Notes: generated by a model from the sequence alone, not told the origin. Positions 21,502 through 30,991 are shown, counted from the stretch's first letter. The stretch: DNA of 64,000 nucleotides from Micromonospora sp. ATCC 39149 (GCF_000158815.1 NZ_GG657738.1:4727947-4791946), one strand, 5' to 3'. Program-made: numbers and translations.

Positions 21502-23130
21502 ATGGACGCCGTGTTCTTCGTACCCGAGCCGCGTAACGAGCCGGTCCGCACCTACGAGCCGGGCAGCGTCGACCGGGAGCGGCTCCAGCGGAGGCTGGCC
21601 GAGCTGGCCGCCGAGCGGATCGACCTGCCGATGACCATCGCCGGCGAGCAGCGGATGGCCGGCGGCGACCCGATCGACGTCGTCCAGCCGCACCGGCACG
21701 CCCACGTGCTCGGCGTCACCGGCCACGCCACCCACGACGACGCCCGCGCCGCCGTGCGGGCCGCGAAGGAGGCCGCCCCGATGTGGCGGTCGCTGCCGTT
21801 CGCCGAGCGTGCGGCGATCTTCCTGCGCGCCGCCGAGCTGCTCGCCGGCCCCTGGCGGGACACCCTCAACGCGGCCACCATGCTCGGCCAGTCGAAGACC
21901 GCCGTCCAGGCCGAGATCGACTCGGCGTGCGAGCTGATCGACTTCCTCCGGTTCAACGTGCACTTCGCCCGGGGCCTGCTGGAGGAGCAGCCGCTCTCCT
22001 CCCCCGGGGTGTGGAACCGGTTCGACCACCGCCCCCTGGAGGGCTTCGTCTACGCGGTCACCCCGTTCAACTTCACCGCGATCGCCGGCAACCTCCCCTC
22101 CGCGCCGGCCCTGCTCGGCAACACGGTGGTCTGGAAGCCGGGCCCCACCCAGCAGTTCGCCGCGCACTTCACCATGCGGCTGTTCGAGGCGGCCGGCCTG
22201 CCGCCCGGCGTGATCAACATGGTCACCGGGCGGGGCGAGGAGGTCTCCGACGTGGTGCTCGCCGACCCGGACCTGGCCGGCATCCACTTCACCGGCTCCA
22301 CCAAGGTCTTCCAGCACCTGTGGCGGACCGTCGGCGAGAACATCCACCGCTACCGGGGCTACCCCCGGCTGGTCGGCGAGACCGGCGGCAAGGACTTCGT
22401 CGTCGCGCACGCCAGCGCCGACGTCGACGCGCTGCACACCGCCCTGATCCGGGGGGCGTACGAGTATCAGGGTCAGAAGTGCTCGGCGGCGTCCCGGGCG
22501 TACGTGCCCCGGTCGTTGTGGTCCGGCGGGCTGCGTGACCGGCTGGCCGCCACCGCCGACTCGCTGACCTACGGCGACGTCACCGACTTCACCAACTTCG
22601 GCGGGGCGGTGATCGACGCGAAGGCGTTCGACCGGCACACCGCCGCGCTGGAGCTGATCTCCGGCGACCCCTCCTGCACCGTGCTGGCCGGCGGCACCGC
22701 CGACGACTCGGTCGGGTGGTTCGTCCGGCCGACCCTGTTCGAGTGCACCGACGCCACGCACGAGACGTTCACCACCGAGTACTTCGGGCCGATCCTCGGC
22801 GTGCACGTCTTCGACGACGCCCGCTTCGACGACGTGGTGGCCCAGGCCGAGTCGGTCGCCCCGTACGCGCTGACCGGTTCGATCTTCGCCACCGACCGCC
22901 GGGTGGTCGACGCGGTGGCCGAACGGATGCGCTACGCGGCCGGCAACTTCTACATCAACGACAAGCCGACCGGCGCGGTGGTCGGGCAGCAGCCCTTCGG
23001 CGGCGCCCGCGCCAGCGGCACCAACGACAAGGCCGGTTCCTGGCACAACCTGGTTCGCTGGATGTCCCCCCGGACGATCAAGGAGACCTTCGTCCCCCCG
23101 ACGGACCACACCTACCCCCACATGGGCTGA
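21502..23130 (+). CDS. pruA: L-glutamate gamma-semialdehyde dehydrogenase (P5C dehydrogenase)
   Basis: Second step of proline catabolism: oxidizes glutamate semialdehyde to glutamate with NAD. The 542-residue protein is a full-length single-function type. It shows VTPFNFTAIAGNLPSAPALL, the coenzyme loop FTGSTKVFQHLW, catalytic Glu in VGETGGKDF and catalytic Cys in YQGQKCSAASR. ATG 21502 has aggagcg just upstream; an earlier in-frame start would add a non-conserved stretch. A strong terminator follows. No proline dehydrogenase gene is in the window. Confidence 0.96.
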   Translation: MDAVFFVPEPRNEPVRTYEPGSVDRERLQRRLAELAAERIDLPMTIAGEQRMAGGDPIDVVQPHRHAHVLGVTGHATHDDARAAVRAAKEAAPMWRSLPFAERAAIFLRAAELLAGPWRDTLNAATMLGQSKTAVQAEIDSACELIDFLRFNVHFARGLLEEQPLSSPGVWNRFDHRPLEGFVYAVTPFNFTAIAGNLPSAPALLGNTVVWKPGPTQQFAAHFTMRLFEAAGLPPGVINMVTGRGEEVSDVVLADPDLAGIHFTGSTKVFQHLWRTVGENIHRYRGYPRLVGETGGKDFVVAHASADVDALHTALIRGAYEYQGQKCSAASRAYVPRSLWSGGLRDRLAATADSLTYGDVTDFTNFGGAVIDAKAFDRHTAALELISGDPSCTVLAGGTADDSVGWFVRPTLFECTDATHETFTTEYFGPILGVHVFDDARFDDVVAQAESVAPYALTGSIFATDRRVVDAVAERMRYAAGNFYINDKPTGAVVGQQPFGGARASGTNDKAGSWHNLVRWMSPRTIKETFVPPTDHTYPHMG

Positions 23131-23132
23131 GT

Positions 23133-23186
23133 GCAAGGAAGGGCCCCCTGTTATCGCTTTCGGTATAGCAGGGGGCCCTTCCTTGC
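23133..23186 (+). terminator. Strong terminator after pruA
   Basis: An 18-bp perfect stem: gcaaggaagggccccctg (23133-23150) with cagggggcccttccttgc (23169-23186), beginning two bases after the stop. The stem is unusually long and its loop is AT-richer. It works on both strands and may be a dispersed genomic repeat, which cannot be tested in one window. Confidence 0.8.
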
Positions 23187-23321
23187 GCCCGGGCGTCTGC
23201 CCCGGGCACGCCCGGGCGTCTGCCGGGAGCGCGCGCCCGCAGAGCGGACGGAGTGCCGCGCGAGCGTGAGCGGACGCGCCCGGCGCGGCTAGCTGCGCGG
23301 TCGGTCACCAGCCCTTAACGG

Positions 23322-23340
23322 ACTGTCGTCCGCCGACAGT
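23322..23340. promoter_or_regulatory. Inverted repeat upstream of the PadR gene
   Basis: actgtcg (23322-23328) and cgacagt (23334-23340) form a perfect 7-bp inverted repeat with a 5-base spacer, 70 bases before the PadR start. PadR repressors often bind such sites in their own promoters. Autoregulation is inference. Confidence 0.5.
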
Positions 23341-23410
23341 GCACATTGGAAGCCATCCGGGTGGCGAAAATGGCAAATCCTGGACGGCGGGTCGGTAAAG
23401 TGGCAGCGTA

Positions 23411-23932
23411 ATGGGCATGGCGGATTCCGGAGTGAACCCCACGGCGGCGGCCCTGCTCGGGCTGCTCCACGAGGGTCCCATGACAGGCGGTCAGCTGATG
23501 GCCGCCGCCGAGCGCAAGCTCGCCCCGTACTGGTCGATGACCCGCAGCCAGGTCTACCGGGAGCTCCCGGTGCTGGCCGAACGCGGTCTGGTGCGGCTGG
23601 GCAAGCCCGGCCCGCGCTCCAGCCAGCCGTACGCGATCACCGCGGCCGGCAAGCGGACGTTCTCCCGGTGGCTGGCCGAGGACCCGGGGCGCGACACCAT
23701 TCGCAATCCGGTCGCCCTACGGATCGCCTTCGGCAGCCTGCACTCGGCCAACCAGCTACGCAACCTGCAGGCATCTGCCAACGAATATCACACCGAGGCC
23801 CTCGCCCGGGTGCGGGAACAGGTGAAGAACGCCAAGAAAGAGGGCGACAACTTCGACGCCAGCGCGCTGGAGTTCGCCGTCGCCTACCACAAGGCTGCCC
23901 TGTCCTGGTTGAAGAGCGCCCCGGTCGGCTGA
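23411..23932 (+). CDS. PadR-family transcriptional regulator
   Basis: A 173-residue regulator with an N-terminal winged helix: AALLGLLHEGPMTGGQLMAA, SRSQVYRELPVLAERGLVRL with TMTR-like residues, and the wing GPRSSQPYAITAAG. The C-terminal half is helical (PadR C domain, dimerization), with a Lys-rich helix near VREQVKNAKKEG. ATG 23411 or 23417 could start. The ligand and target are unknown; the neighbours pruA and prfB give no clear hint. Confidence 0.85.
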   Translation: MGMADSGVNPTAAALLGLLHEGPMTGGQLMAAAERKLAPYWSMTRSQVYRELPVLAERGLVRLGKPGPRSSQPYAITAAGKRTFSRWLAEDPGRDTIRNPVALRIAFGSLHSANQLRNLQASANEYHTEALARVREQVKNAKKEGDNFDASALEFAVAYHKAALSWLKSAPVG

Positions 23933-24077
23933 TCTTCCCGTGCGGCCCGCCACCCCGCCACCGGGCCGCACGGGAAGGGCCCGAACGGCCGCTCCCTGCC
24001 CTCGCCGGTGACAGTTTCGGCTCGTGACCGCGGGGCTGGCAAGCCCACTCGGCTCCCCCGCAGTACGCTTGTCAGTC

Positions 24078-25199
24078 GTGACCGCTGCCGATTACGCCGA
24101 ACAGCTCAAGGAACTCGACGCCATCCTGCGCAACATCGAGGCCGTGCTCGACCTCGATCGGCTGCACGAGGACAAGGCCCGGCTCGAGGAGCAGGCCTCC
24201 GCGCCGGACCTGTGGGACGACCAGGCCAAGGCGCAGCAGGTGACCTCCCAGCTGTCGTACGTCAACGGCGAGATCGACAAGCTGGGCAGCCTGCGCTCCC
24301 GGCTCGACGACGCCCGGGTGCTGCTGGAGCTGGCCGAGGCCGAGGACGACCCTGGCGTGCTCGCCGAGGTGGAGACCGAAATCGGGGCGCTCACCAAGAG
24401 CATCCAGGACATGGAGGTCCGCACTCTGCTCTCCGGCGAGTACGACTCGCGGGAGGCGCTGGTGGCGATCCGGGCCGGCGCGGGCGGCGTGGACGCGGCC
24501 GACTTCGCCGAGATGCTGCTGCGGATGTACCTGCGCTGGGCCGAGCGGCACGGCTACCCGACCGAGGTCTACGAGACCTCGTACGCCGAGGAGGCGGGCC
24601 TGAAGTCCGCGACCTTCGCGGTCAAGGTGCCCTACGCGTACGGCACCCTCAGCGTGGAGTCCGGCACCCACCGCCTCGTGCGGATCAGCCCGTTCGACAA
24701 CCAGGGTCGCCGGCAGACCAGCTTCGCCGGCGTCGAGGTCCTGCCGGTCACCGAGCAGACCGATCACATCGACATCCCCGAGAACGAGGTGCGGGTCGAC
24801 GTCTACCGGTCCTCCGGCCCGGGCGGGCAGAGCGTCAACACCACCGACTCGGCCGTGCGGCTCACCCACATTCCGACCGGCATCGTGGTGACCTGTCAGA
24901 ACGAGAAGTCCCAGCTACAGAACAAGGCGTCCGCGCTGCGGGTGCTCCAGGCGCGGCTGCTGGAGCGCAAACGGCAGGAGGAGCAGGCCAAGCTGAACGG
25001 GCTGAAGACCGACGCCGCCGGCTCGTGGGGCGACCAGATGCGCTCGTACGTGCTGCACCCGTATCAGATGGTGAAGGATCTCCGAACCGAGCAGGAGACG
25101 GGCAATCCGAGCGCGGTCTTCGACGGAGAACTGGACAGCTTCATCGAGGCCGGTATCCGGTGGCGCAAGCAGCGCCAGCTCGCCGGCGACGCTGCGTGA
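24078..25199 (+). CDS. prfB: Peptide chain release factor 2
   Basis: Recognises UGA and UAA stop codons and releases the finished peptide. The 373-residue protein has the codon-recognition SPF motif (RISPFDNQGRRQTSF) and the GGQ loop (SSGPGGQSVNTTDSAVRL). The coding frame is continuous, so the internal UGA frameshift used for autoregulation in many bacteria is absent. GTG 24078 starts the conserved N-terminus TAADYAEQLKEL. The order prfB-ftsE-ftsX-smpB-ssrA is typical for actinobacteria. Confidence 0.97.
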   Translation: MTAADYAEQLKELDAILRNIEAVLDLDRLHEDKARLEEQASAPDLWDDQAKAQQVTSQLSYVNGEIDKLGSLRSRLDDARVLLELAEAEDDPGVLAEVETEIGALTKSIQDMEVRTLLSGEYDSREALVAIRAGAGGVDAADFAEMLLRMYLRWAERHGYPTEVYETSYAEEAGLKSATFAVKVPYAYGTLSVESGTHRLVRISPFDNQGRRQTSFAGVEVLPVTEQTDHIDIPENEVRVDVYRSSGPGGQSVNTTDSAVRLTHIPTGIVVTCQNEKSQLQNKASALRVLQARLLERKRQEEQAKLNGLKTDAAGSWGDQMRSYVLHPYQMVKDLRTEQETGNPSAVFDGELDSFIEAGIRWRKQRQLAGDAA

Positions 25200-25255
25200 T
25201 CATCTGTGGGCGGAGCGCGTCGTCGATCTCCCGCTAACCGGGCGTTTCGATGACG

Positions 25256-25275
25256 CGCCCCGCATCAACGGGGCG
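25256..25275 (+). terminator. Short GC hairpin between prfB and ftsE
   Basis: cgccccg (25256-25262) pairs with cggggcg (25269-25275) with a 6-base loop, 57 bases after the prfB stop. There is no T-run; it may be a weak terminator or part of the ftsE leader. Confidence 0.45.
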
Positions 25276-25317
25276 TGGGGCTTGGCTCCTCGGTTACACC
25301 GCGTAGACTCACCACCC

Positions 25318-25998
25318 GTGATTCAGCTTGAGCAAGTGACGAAGACGTACCCGAAGGCGTCCCGGCCTTCGCTCGACAACGTGTCCGTCTCGATCGAGAA
25401 GGGCGAGTTCGTCTTCTTCATCGGCCCATCCGGCTCCGGCAAGTCCACCATCATCAAACTGCTGCTGCACGAGGTGACCCCGAACAAGGGGCGCGTCGTC
25501 GTGAACAGCAAGGACGTGACCTCGATGCGGTCGTGGAAGCGCCCCCACTTCCGGCGTTCCATCGGCTGCGTCTTCCAGGACTTCCGGCTGCTGCCGAACC
25601 GCACCGCGTACGAGAACGTGGCGTTCGCCCTTGAGGTGATCGGCAAGACCAAGGCGGTCGCCCGCCGGGTCGTGCCCGAGGTGCTGGAGTTGGTCGGGCT
25701 CGGTGGCAAGGAGCACCGCTACCCCCACGAGCTCTCCGGCGGTGAGCAGCAGCGGGTCGCCGTGGCGCGGGCGTTCGTGAACCGCCCGCTGATCCTGCTC
25801 GCGGACGAGCCGACCGGAAACCTGGACCCGGACACCTCGATCGAGATCATGCGGCTGCTGGACCGGATCAACCGCACCGGAACGACCGTCGTGATGGTCA
25901 CGCACGACTCGAACATCGTGAACCAGATGCGCCGCCGGGTCGTCGAGATCGAGAGCGGCCGTATCGTGCGTGACCAGGCCCGCGGCGTCTACGGGTGA
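25318..25998 (+). CDS. ftsE: FtsE, cell-division ABC ATPase
   Basis: ATPase partner of FtsX; together they activate peptidoglycan hydrolases at the septum. The 226 residues include Walker A GPSGSGKST, Q-loop VFQDFRLLPN, signature LSGGEQQRVAVARA and Walker B ILLADEPTGNLDP, with an HD switch in VTHDSN. GTG 25318 is chosen because IQLEQVTKTYP begins the conserved ABC domain. ftsX follows after 67 bases. Confidence 0.97.
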   Translation: MIQLEQVTKTYPKASRPSLDNVSVSIEKGEFVFFIGPSGSGKSTIIKLLLHEVTPNKGRVVVNSKDVTSMRSWKRPHFRRSIGCVFQDFRLLPNRTAYENVAFALEVIGKTKAVARRVVPEVLELVGLGGKEHRYPHELSGGEQQRVAVARAFVNRPLILLADEPTGNLDPDTSIEIMRLLDRINRTGTTVVMVTHDSNIVNQMRRRVVEIESGRIVRDQARGVYG

Positions 25999-26065
25999 GC
26001 CGGCGCTCCACCCCTGTGCAGCCTGACGACGAACACCTCACGCCGGAGACCCGGAGGAATTCCCG

Positions 26066-26941
26066 ATGCGCGTGAAATACGTCCTGTCCGAGGTACTGGT
26101 CGGACTGTGGCGCAACGTCACCATGACCATCGCGATGATCATCACGTTGGCCGTGTCGTTGACCATGCTCGGTGTCAGCGGCCTTGTGTACAGCAAGGTC
26201 GACGACATGAAGGACCTCTACTACAAGAACATCCAGGTCTCGATCTTCTTGAAGGGGGAGGTCACCGAGCAGGAGCGCACCGATCTGGAGGCCAAGCTCA
26301 AGAGTGACCCCCTGGTGAAGGAGGTCCTCTACGTCAACAAGGACGAGGCGTACAAGCGCTTCCAGGAGATGTACCAGGACGCGCCGGACCTGGTCAGCGC
26401 CGTGAAGCCGGACCAGTTGCCCGAGTCGTTCCGGCTCACCCTGGTCAACCCGGAGCAGTACAAGAGCATCTACGACCAGTACAAGGACACGGCGGGCGTC
26501 GACGAGATCGTCGACCAGAGTCAACTGCTGGACAAGATCTTCGACCTCTTCACCGCCGGCCAGAACATCGCCCTGGCCGGGGCGATCGCGATGGCCATCG
26601 CCGCCCTGCTGCTGGTCGCCAACACCATCCAGGTGGCCGCGTACAGCAAGCGGCGCGAGGTGGCGGTCATGAAGCTGGTCGGCGCGTCCAACTGGTTCAT
26701 CCAGGCACCGTTCGTCCTGGAGGCTGTGGTCGCCGGCCTGATCGGCTCGTTCCTCGGCCTGGGGGCGCTGATCGCCCTGAAGTTCTTCCTGTTCGACGGC
26801 TCCCTGAGCGCGTTGCAGGGCCTGTTCTCCCCAGTGACCTGGAGCGACATCTTCCTGATGTTCCCGATCATGGCGGGCGTCGGCGCGCTGGTCAGCGCCG
26901 TCACCGGCTGGGTCACCCTCCGGTTCTACCTGCGCGTCTAG
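26066..26941 (+). CDS. ftsX: FtsX, cell-division membrane protein
   Basis: Membrane component of FtsEX that passes the ATPase signal to extracytoplasmic hydrolase partners. The 291 residues contain four TM segments: one at the N-terminus (MTIAMIITLAVSLTMLGVSG), a large extracellular domain (about 50-165), then three near the C-terminus, including ALAGAIAMAIAALLLVA. The conserved AAYSKRREVAVMKLVGASN between TM2 and TM3 is seen. ATG 26066 has an excellent ggaggaa site. Confidence 0.96.
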   Translation: MRVKYVLSEVLVGLWRNVTMTIAMIITLAVSLTMLGVSGLVYSKVDDMKDLYYKNIQVSIFLKGEVTEQERTDLEAKLKSDPLVKEVLYVNKDEAYKRFQEMYQDAPDLVSAVKPDQLPESFRLTLVNPEQYKSIYDQYKDTAGVDEIVDQSQLLDKIFDLFTAGQNIALAGAIAMAIAALLLVANTIQVAAYSKRREVAVMKLVGASNWFIQAPFVLEAVVAGLIGSFLGLGALIALKFFLFDGSLSALQGLFSPVTWSDIFLMFPIMAGVGALVSAVTGWVTLRFYLRV

Positions 26942-26967
26942 TCGCTCACCGGGTCTGTCGGCGACAG

Positions 26968-27011
26968 CAAGGGCCTCCCGGCGCGGAATAATCCGCGCCG
27001 GGAGGCCCTTG
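26968..27011 (+). terminator. Strong terminator after ftsX
   Basis: A perfect 20-bp stem: arms 26968-26987 and 26992-27011 (caagggcctcc... with its complement) around a 4-base loop ataa, followed by tcgtt. It begins 26 bases after ftsX and separates it from smpB. Confidence 0.88.
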
Positions 27012-27086
27012 TCGTTCGGGTAGCATGATCTCCGCTTCCGGCCCGGCAGAGCCGGGGCCGGGGCCGGGCGAGGGGAGGTGGCGCCG

Positions 27087-27566
27087 ATGCCACGGGAACA
27101 GGGGCGCAAGGTGGTCGCCTCCAACAAGAAGGCGCGGCACGACTACGCCATCCTCGACACGTACGAGGCGGGCATGTCGCTGACCGGCACCGAGGTGAAG
27201 TCGCTGCGCGCGGGGCGGGCGTCGCTGATCGACGCGTTCGCCCAGGAGCGCGGCGGCGAGATCTACCTGCACGGCATGAACATCCCGGAGTACAAGCAGG
27301 GCACCTGGACCAACCACGAGCCCCGGCGTACCCGGAAGCTGCTGCTCAAGCGGCTGGAGATCGATCGCCTGATCGGCAAGACCCGGGAGAGCGGGCTCAC
27401 CCTGGTGCCGTTGCAGGTCTATTTCTCCGACGGCTGGGCCAAGGTGGAGATCGGCCTGGCCAAGGGCAAGAAGACGTACGACAAGCGCCAGGATCTCGCC
27501 AAGCGGGACGCGGAACGGGAGATAGCCCGGGTGTCCGGCCGGCGCGGCAAGGGCATGCGCGGGTGA
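27087..27566 (+). CDS. smpB: SmpB, tmRNA-binding protein
   Basis: Essential partner of tmRNA in trans-translation, mimicking part of tRNA and placing the tag frame. The 159-residue protein has the OB-fold motifs RHDYAILDTYEAGMSL, GTEVKSLRAGRASL and the basic C-terminal tail with KRQDLAKRDAEREI. ATG 27087 is preferred over GTG 27078 because ggggagg stands 8 bases before it. tmRNA begins 105 bases downstream, which confirms the pairing. Confidence 0.97.
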   Translation: MPREQGRKVVASNKKARHDYAILDTYEAGMSLTGTEVKSLRAGRASLIDAFAQERGGEIYLHGMNIPEYKQGTWTNHEPRRTRKLLLKRLEIDRLIGKTRESGLTLVPLQVYFSDGWAKVEIGLAKGKKTYDKRQDLAKRDAEREIARVSGRRGKGMRG

Positions 27567-27671
27567 TACATCCCTTTTGTCCGTCACGACCCGCCGGGGT
27601 GGGGCTCGGGGATGAAACCCGTTGCGGCAGGCGTTAGGCTTGGTGGTGCCGCCACACCGGCGGCCCGTCGA

Positions 27672-28047
27672 GGGGGTGACTGGTTTCGACTTCGTACGTT
27701 GCGGCAGGGGAAGCGAGCCGAGGAAGCCGACGTCGTCTCGAGAATCGTTCGTCGGAAACCAATAAGCGCCAAGCAAAATCGCGCTGACTTCGCTCTCGCC
27801 GCCTGAGGCGAGTAGCAAGTCTGTCGGCCTGGGAGTGCCTTCGACCCAGTTAGCCGGCATCAGCTAGGAGGCTGGCCAAGCGGACCCGGTCGCGGGGTCC
27901 GTGCGGCGAGATTAATCAGCGACTGGGCCCGCCACACCGACTCGCTCGCGTGATCGGAGGGGCCGAGTAGAGGCACAGCGAGCTGCGCTCGGAGAAGCCC
28001 TGACAAACCGGCGAAGGACCCGGGTTCGATTCCCGGCACCTCCACCA
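27672..28047 (+). ncRNA. ssrA: Transfer-messenger RNA (tmRNA)
   Basis: Rescues stalled ribosomes and tags the nascent peptide for proteolysis. The 5' end gggggtg pairs with cacctcc at the 3' end (followed by acca), forming the acceptor stem with one G-U pair; tggtttcgac marks the 5' tRNA-like part, and gggttcgattccc is the T-arm. The tag reading frame GCC to TGA at 27768-27806 encodes AKQNRADFALAA, with the usual ALAA degradation end. Length is about 376 bases, normal for actinobacteria. Confidence 0.96.
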
Positions 28048-28050
28048 GCT

Positions 28051-28089
28051 GACGATGCGCCCCGGTCCACTGGACCGGGGCGCATCGTC
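28051..28089 (+). terminator. Terminator after tmRNA
   Basis: A 19-bp stem: gacgatgcgccccggtcca (28051-28069) pairs with its complement at 28071-28089, four bases after the tmRNA CCA end. The inner pairs must open to make a loop. There is no long T-run. Confidence 0.8.
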
Positions 28090-28211
28090 GTCTCCGGGGG
28101 TGGTGTGACCTGTGGGACACTGGGGCCAGCGGTGCCGGTGTACGACGACCCGGGACCAGGCGGCTGGAAGGCGGGGCGGAACCGGGGCCCGCGTGGCCGC
28201 GTCGAAGGGGT

Positions 28212-29238
28212 ATGCGTCGAGTTCTCGCCCTCGTGGGGCTGCCCCTGTTGGTCGTCGCGGCTGGTTGCGCGCCGGCCGGTTCCGAGCCGACCGCCGACGG
28301 CACGCCCGCCGGCAGCCCCGACCACCGCTTCGAGGCGTTCCACCAGCGGGCCGTCGAGATCGCCGAGGCGTGGCGACCCGGCACCGCCTGGACCGGCGGC
28401 TACCTGCCGTTGCAGGAGCCCACCGTGCTGCTCGGCGACCCCGGCTTCAGCGCCGACACCGAGCAGGCCTTCCGCAACGGCTGGTACCGGGAGCAGATCG
28501 CCGTGCCGACCGCCAGGCCGGCCGCCGGGGCGATCCGCTTCCCCGACGGGACGCTCACCGTGCCGCTGGTCAGTGCCGCCGAGGCGTACCGGCAGCTCGA
28601 CCAGGGGGACCCGCCGCCGTGCGAGGGGCGGCCGAAGGGCCCCGGCGTCCCGCCGAAGTCCGGCTCCGGCCCGATCGTCGAGCCGGGACCCGACGGCCCG
28701 ACCGTCGGCGAGGGGCCGTACGGCCACAGCGGCGGGTCGGGCCCGAACGACTCGGTCAGCAGCGGGCCGTCGTCCGCCTGTGTTCCGCTCACCGTCACCG
28801 CCGTGACGCTCGGCACCGCGCCGGTGCGCACCAGCCGGGGTGAGGCGCGGGTACCGGCGTGGCTGTTCACCGTCGGGGAGTTGACGGCGAAGGTGGCCCG
28901 GCTCGCCGTCGCGCCCGGCACTCCCGCCACCCTCCCGGAGGGGGTCGCGCCGACCCGGCCGGCACCCGACGGTGTGGTGGGCGCGCAGGACCTCCGGGCC
29001 GTCGACGGGGCGAAGCTGACCTGGCGGGTCGGGGTCGGGGCCTGCGACACCGGCATCACCCCGTTGGTGCAGGAGCGCGACGACGTGGTGGTTGGTCGGC
29101 GGCGGGGTCACCCCGGCCACCGGCATGTGCACCGACCAGCTCAAGCTGGAGCCGGTCACCGCCACCCTCAGGGCGCCGCTGGGTAACCGGCCGGTGCTCG
29201 ACGTGGTCACCGGCGCGCCGCTGATCCTGCGCGGCTGA
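28212..29238 (+). pseudogene. Secreted lipoprotein gene with an apparent frameshift near its end
   Basis: From ATG 28212 the protein has a lipoprotein signal (LVGLPLLVVAAGC) and a Ser/Gly/Pro-rich loop (about 140-190). The C-terminal half ends GVGACDTGITPLVQERDDVVV. After that the frame becomes Arg/His-rich, whereas the next frame reads VGGGVTPATGMCTDQLKLEP and on to a stop at 29238. The string gtggtggttggtcgg near 29086-29100 looks like a 4-base duplication. A repaired product would be about 340 residues. I do not recognise its family; C-terminal Cys residues in both frames may pair. Confidence 0.65.
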
Positions 29239-29263
29239 GCGCGGCCCCGGGCCCGGAGAGGGC

Positions 29264-30859
29264 TCAGAGCAGCTTCGGGATCTCGGTGCTGATCGGCACC
29301 GGCAGGACGGTGGGCCGGTCCGCCGCCAGCGCCGCGTCCAGCGCGTGGCCCAGCCGGCCCGGCTCCTCGATCACCGTGGCGGCGCAGCCGTACCCCCGGG
29401 CCACCGCGACGACGTCCAGGCCGGGCAGGTCGAGGCCGGGCACCCCGGGGGTCTGCTTCAGGTCGGCGAACGCCTTGAGGATCGCGTACTGCTGGTTGAC
29501 CGGGACCACGACGACCAGCGGCAGGCGCAGCCGCGCGGCCGTCCACAGCGCCTGCACCGAGTAGTGGAAAGAGCCGTCGCCGATCACCGCGACCACCGGC
29601 CGGCCCCGCCCGGTGTCCCGCTCGGCCAGGGCGATCCCGACCGCCGCGGGCAGCCCGAACCCTAGGCCGCCGCTGGCCATCGTGAAGTACGACCCGGGAC
29701 GGGTGACCGGCAGCCGGCGGCGCAGCGCGGCCAGGTTGGACGGTGACTCCTGCACCAGCACCCCGTCGGGCGGCCAGTGCCGGGCCAGGGCGGCGAACAG
29801 CGCGTCCGGGCTCGGCGGCGGGCCGAGGTCGGGCGGCCCGGGGGCGGCCCGGGGCGCCGGGGGCGGTCGGTCGGTCGCCGGGAGCAGCTCGACCAGGGCG
29901 GCCAGGGCCAGGCCCGGGTCGGCGAGCAGGCTGTCGCCGACCGGGGCGCGGGCCGTCTCGTCCGGGTCGTCGGTGACGTGCAGCAGGCGGGCTCCGGCGG
30001 GCAGGTGGTCGCCCGGCACGTGGGGGTAGTAGCGGAACACCGGCGCGCCGACCACCAGCACCGTGTCGTGGCCGGCCAGCGCCTCGGCCAACGGCCCGAT
30101 CGCGTACGGCAGCACGCCGCGGAAGTGCGGGTGGTCCTCGGGGAACGGGGCCCGCTCCGGTGCGGGCGCGGCCCAGACCGGTGCGGCCAGCCGCTTGGCC
30201 AGGGCCACCGCCGCCGGCCACGCCCCGGCCCGGTCGACCGCCCCGCCGAGCACCAGCGCGGGGCAGCGGCTGGCGGCCATCCGGGCGGCGAACTCCCGCA
30301 GCCGGGCCGGGTCCGGGGCGTACCGGGTGGCCACGGTGCGCACCTCGGGCGCCCCGGCCGCCGGCTGGGCCCAGTCGTCCATCGGCAGGGAGAGGAAGAC
30401 CGGGCCGGTCGGCGGCTGCGTGGCCGTGGCGTACGCCCGCATGAACGCCGCCGGGATGTCCTGCGCGCGGGCCGGTTCGTGGCTCCACTTGACGTACGGC
30501 TGGGTCAGCTCGGCCGCGCGGCGGCTGGCCAGCCGGGGCTCCAGCAGCAGCATCTCCCGGGTCTGCTGACCGGCCGAGACGATCAGCGGCGTCTTGTTGT
30601 GCCAGGCGGTGACCAGGTTGCCCATGCCGTTGCCGGTGCCCGGGGCGGTGTGCAGGTTGACGTGGGCGGGGCGGCCGGTGGCCTGGGCGTACCCGTCGGC
30701 CATGGCGACCGCGGACGCCTCGTGCAGGGCGTGGACGTACCGGAAGTCGTCGGGGAAGTCCTGGAGGAACGGCTCCTCAGTCGAGCCGGGGTTGCCGAAG
30801 ACCGTGGTCATGCCCAGCGCCCGCAGCAGGTCGTACGTCGTCTCGCGGACCGTTGCCAT
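29264..30859 (-). CDS. Thiamine-diphosphate enzyme, benzoylformate decarboxylase type
   Basis: A 531-residue TPP-dependent 2-oxo-acid decarboxylase; the closest family I recognise is benzoylformate decarboxylase (MdlC). Seen: N-terminal PYR domain with FGNPGSTEEPFL and catalytic Glu in ALHEASAVAMADGYAQATG, a central domain, and the C-terminal PP domain with GDGSFHYSVQALWTAARL and VVPVNQQYAIL. ATG 30859 begins the conserved N-terminus ATVRETTYDLL. No mandelate pathway partners are near, so the true substrate is uncertain. Confidence 0.85.
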   Translation of the reverse strand: MATVRETTYDLLRALGMTTVFGNPGSTEEPFLQDFPDDFRYVHALHEASAVAMADGYAQATGRPAHVNLHTAPGTGNGMGNLVTAWHNKTPLIVSAGQQTREMLLLEPRLASRRAAELTQPYVKWSHEPARAQDIPAAFMRAYATATQPPTGPVFLSLPMDDWAQPAAGAPEVRTVATRYAPDPARLREFAARMAASRCPALVLGGAVDRAGAWPAAVALAKRLAAPVWAAPAPERAPFPEDHPHFRGVLPYAIGPLAEALAGHDTVLVVGAPVFRYYPHVPGDHLPAGARLLHVTDDPDETARAPVGDSLLADPGLALAALVELLPATDRPPPAPRAAPGPPDLGPPPSPDALFAALARHWPPDGVLVQESPSNLAALRRRLPVTRPGSYFTMASGGLGFGLPAAVGIALAERDTGRGRPVVAVIGDGSFHYSVQALWTAARLRLPLVVVVPVNQQYAILKAFADLKQTPGVPGLDLPGLDVVAVARGYGCAATVIEEPGRLGHALDAALAADRPTVLPVPISTEIPKLL

Positions 30860-30991
30860 CGGCGGGCCTCCGTGTCGCGGCGGTGCTGGCTCCTCGGCGG
30901 AGCCGGCGCGCGCGGACCGATCCCCGACCTGCCGAATCTATCCGGAAAATTCTCACTTGCCGGGCTTTTGGCCGCCCGCCCGCCGCTGCGG

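Noticed and set aside
24078..24180. Programmed frameshift in prfB
   Set aside because: The reading frame is continuous from GTG 24078 with no early UGA.
27612..27806. Short open frame ending at the tmRNA tag stop
   Set aside because: Only the tag codons 27768-27806 are translated; the upstream part is non-coding and tmRNA structure.
27912..30488. Minus-strand open frame running from the TPP enzyme region through tmRNA
   Set aside because: Crosses tmRNA and antisense regions; only the 29264-30859 frame shows enzyme motifs.
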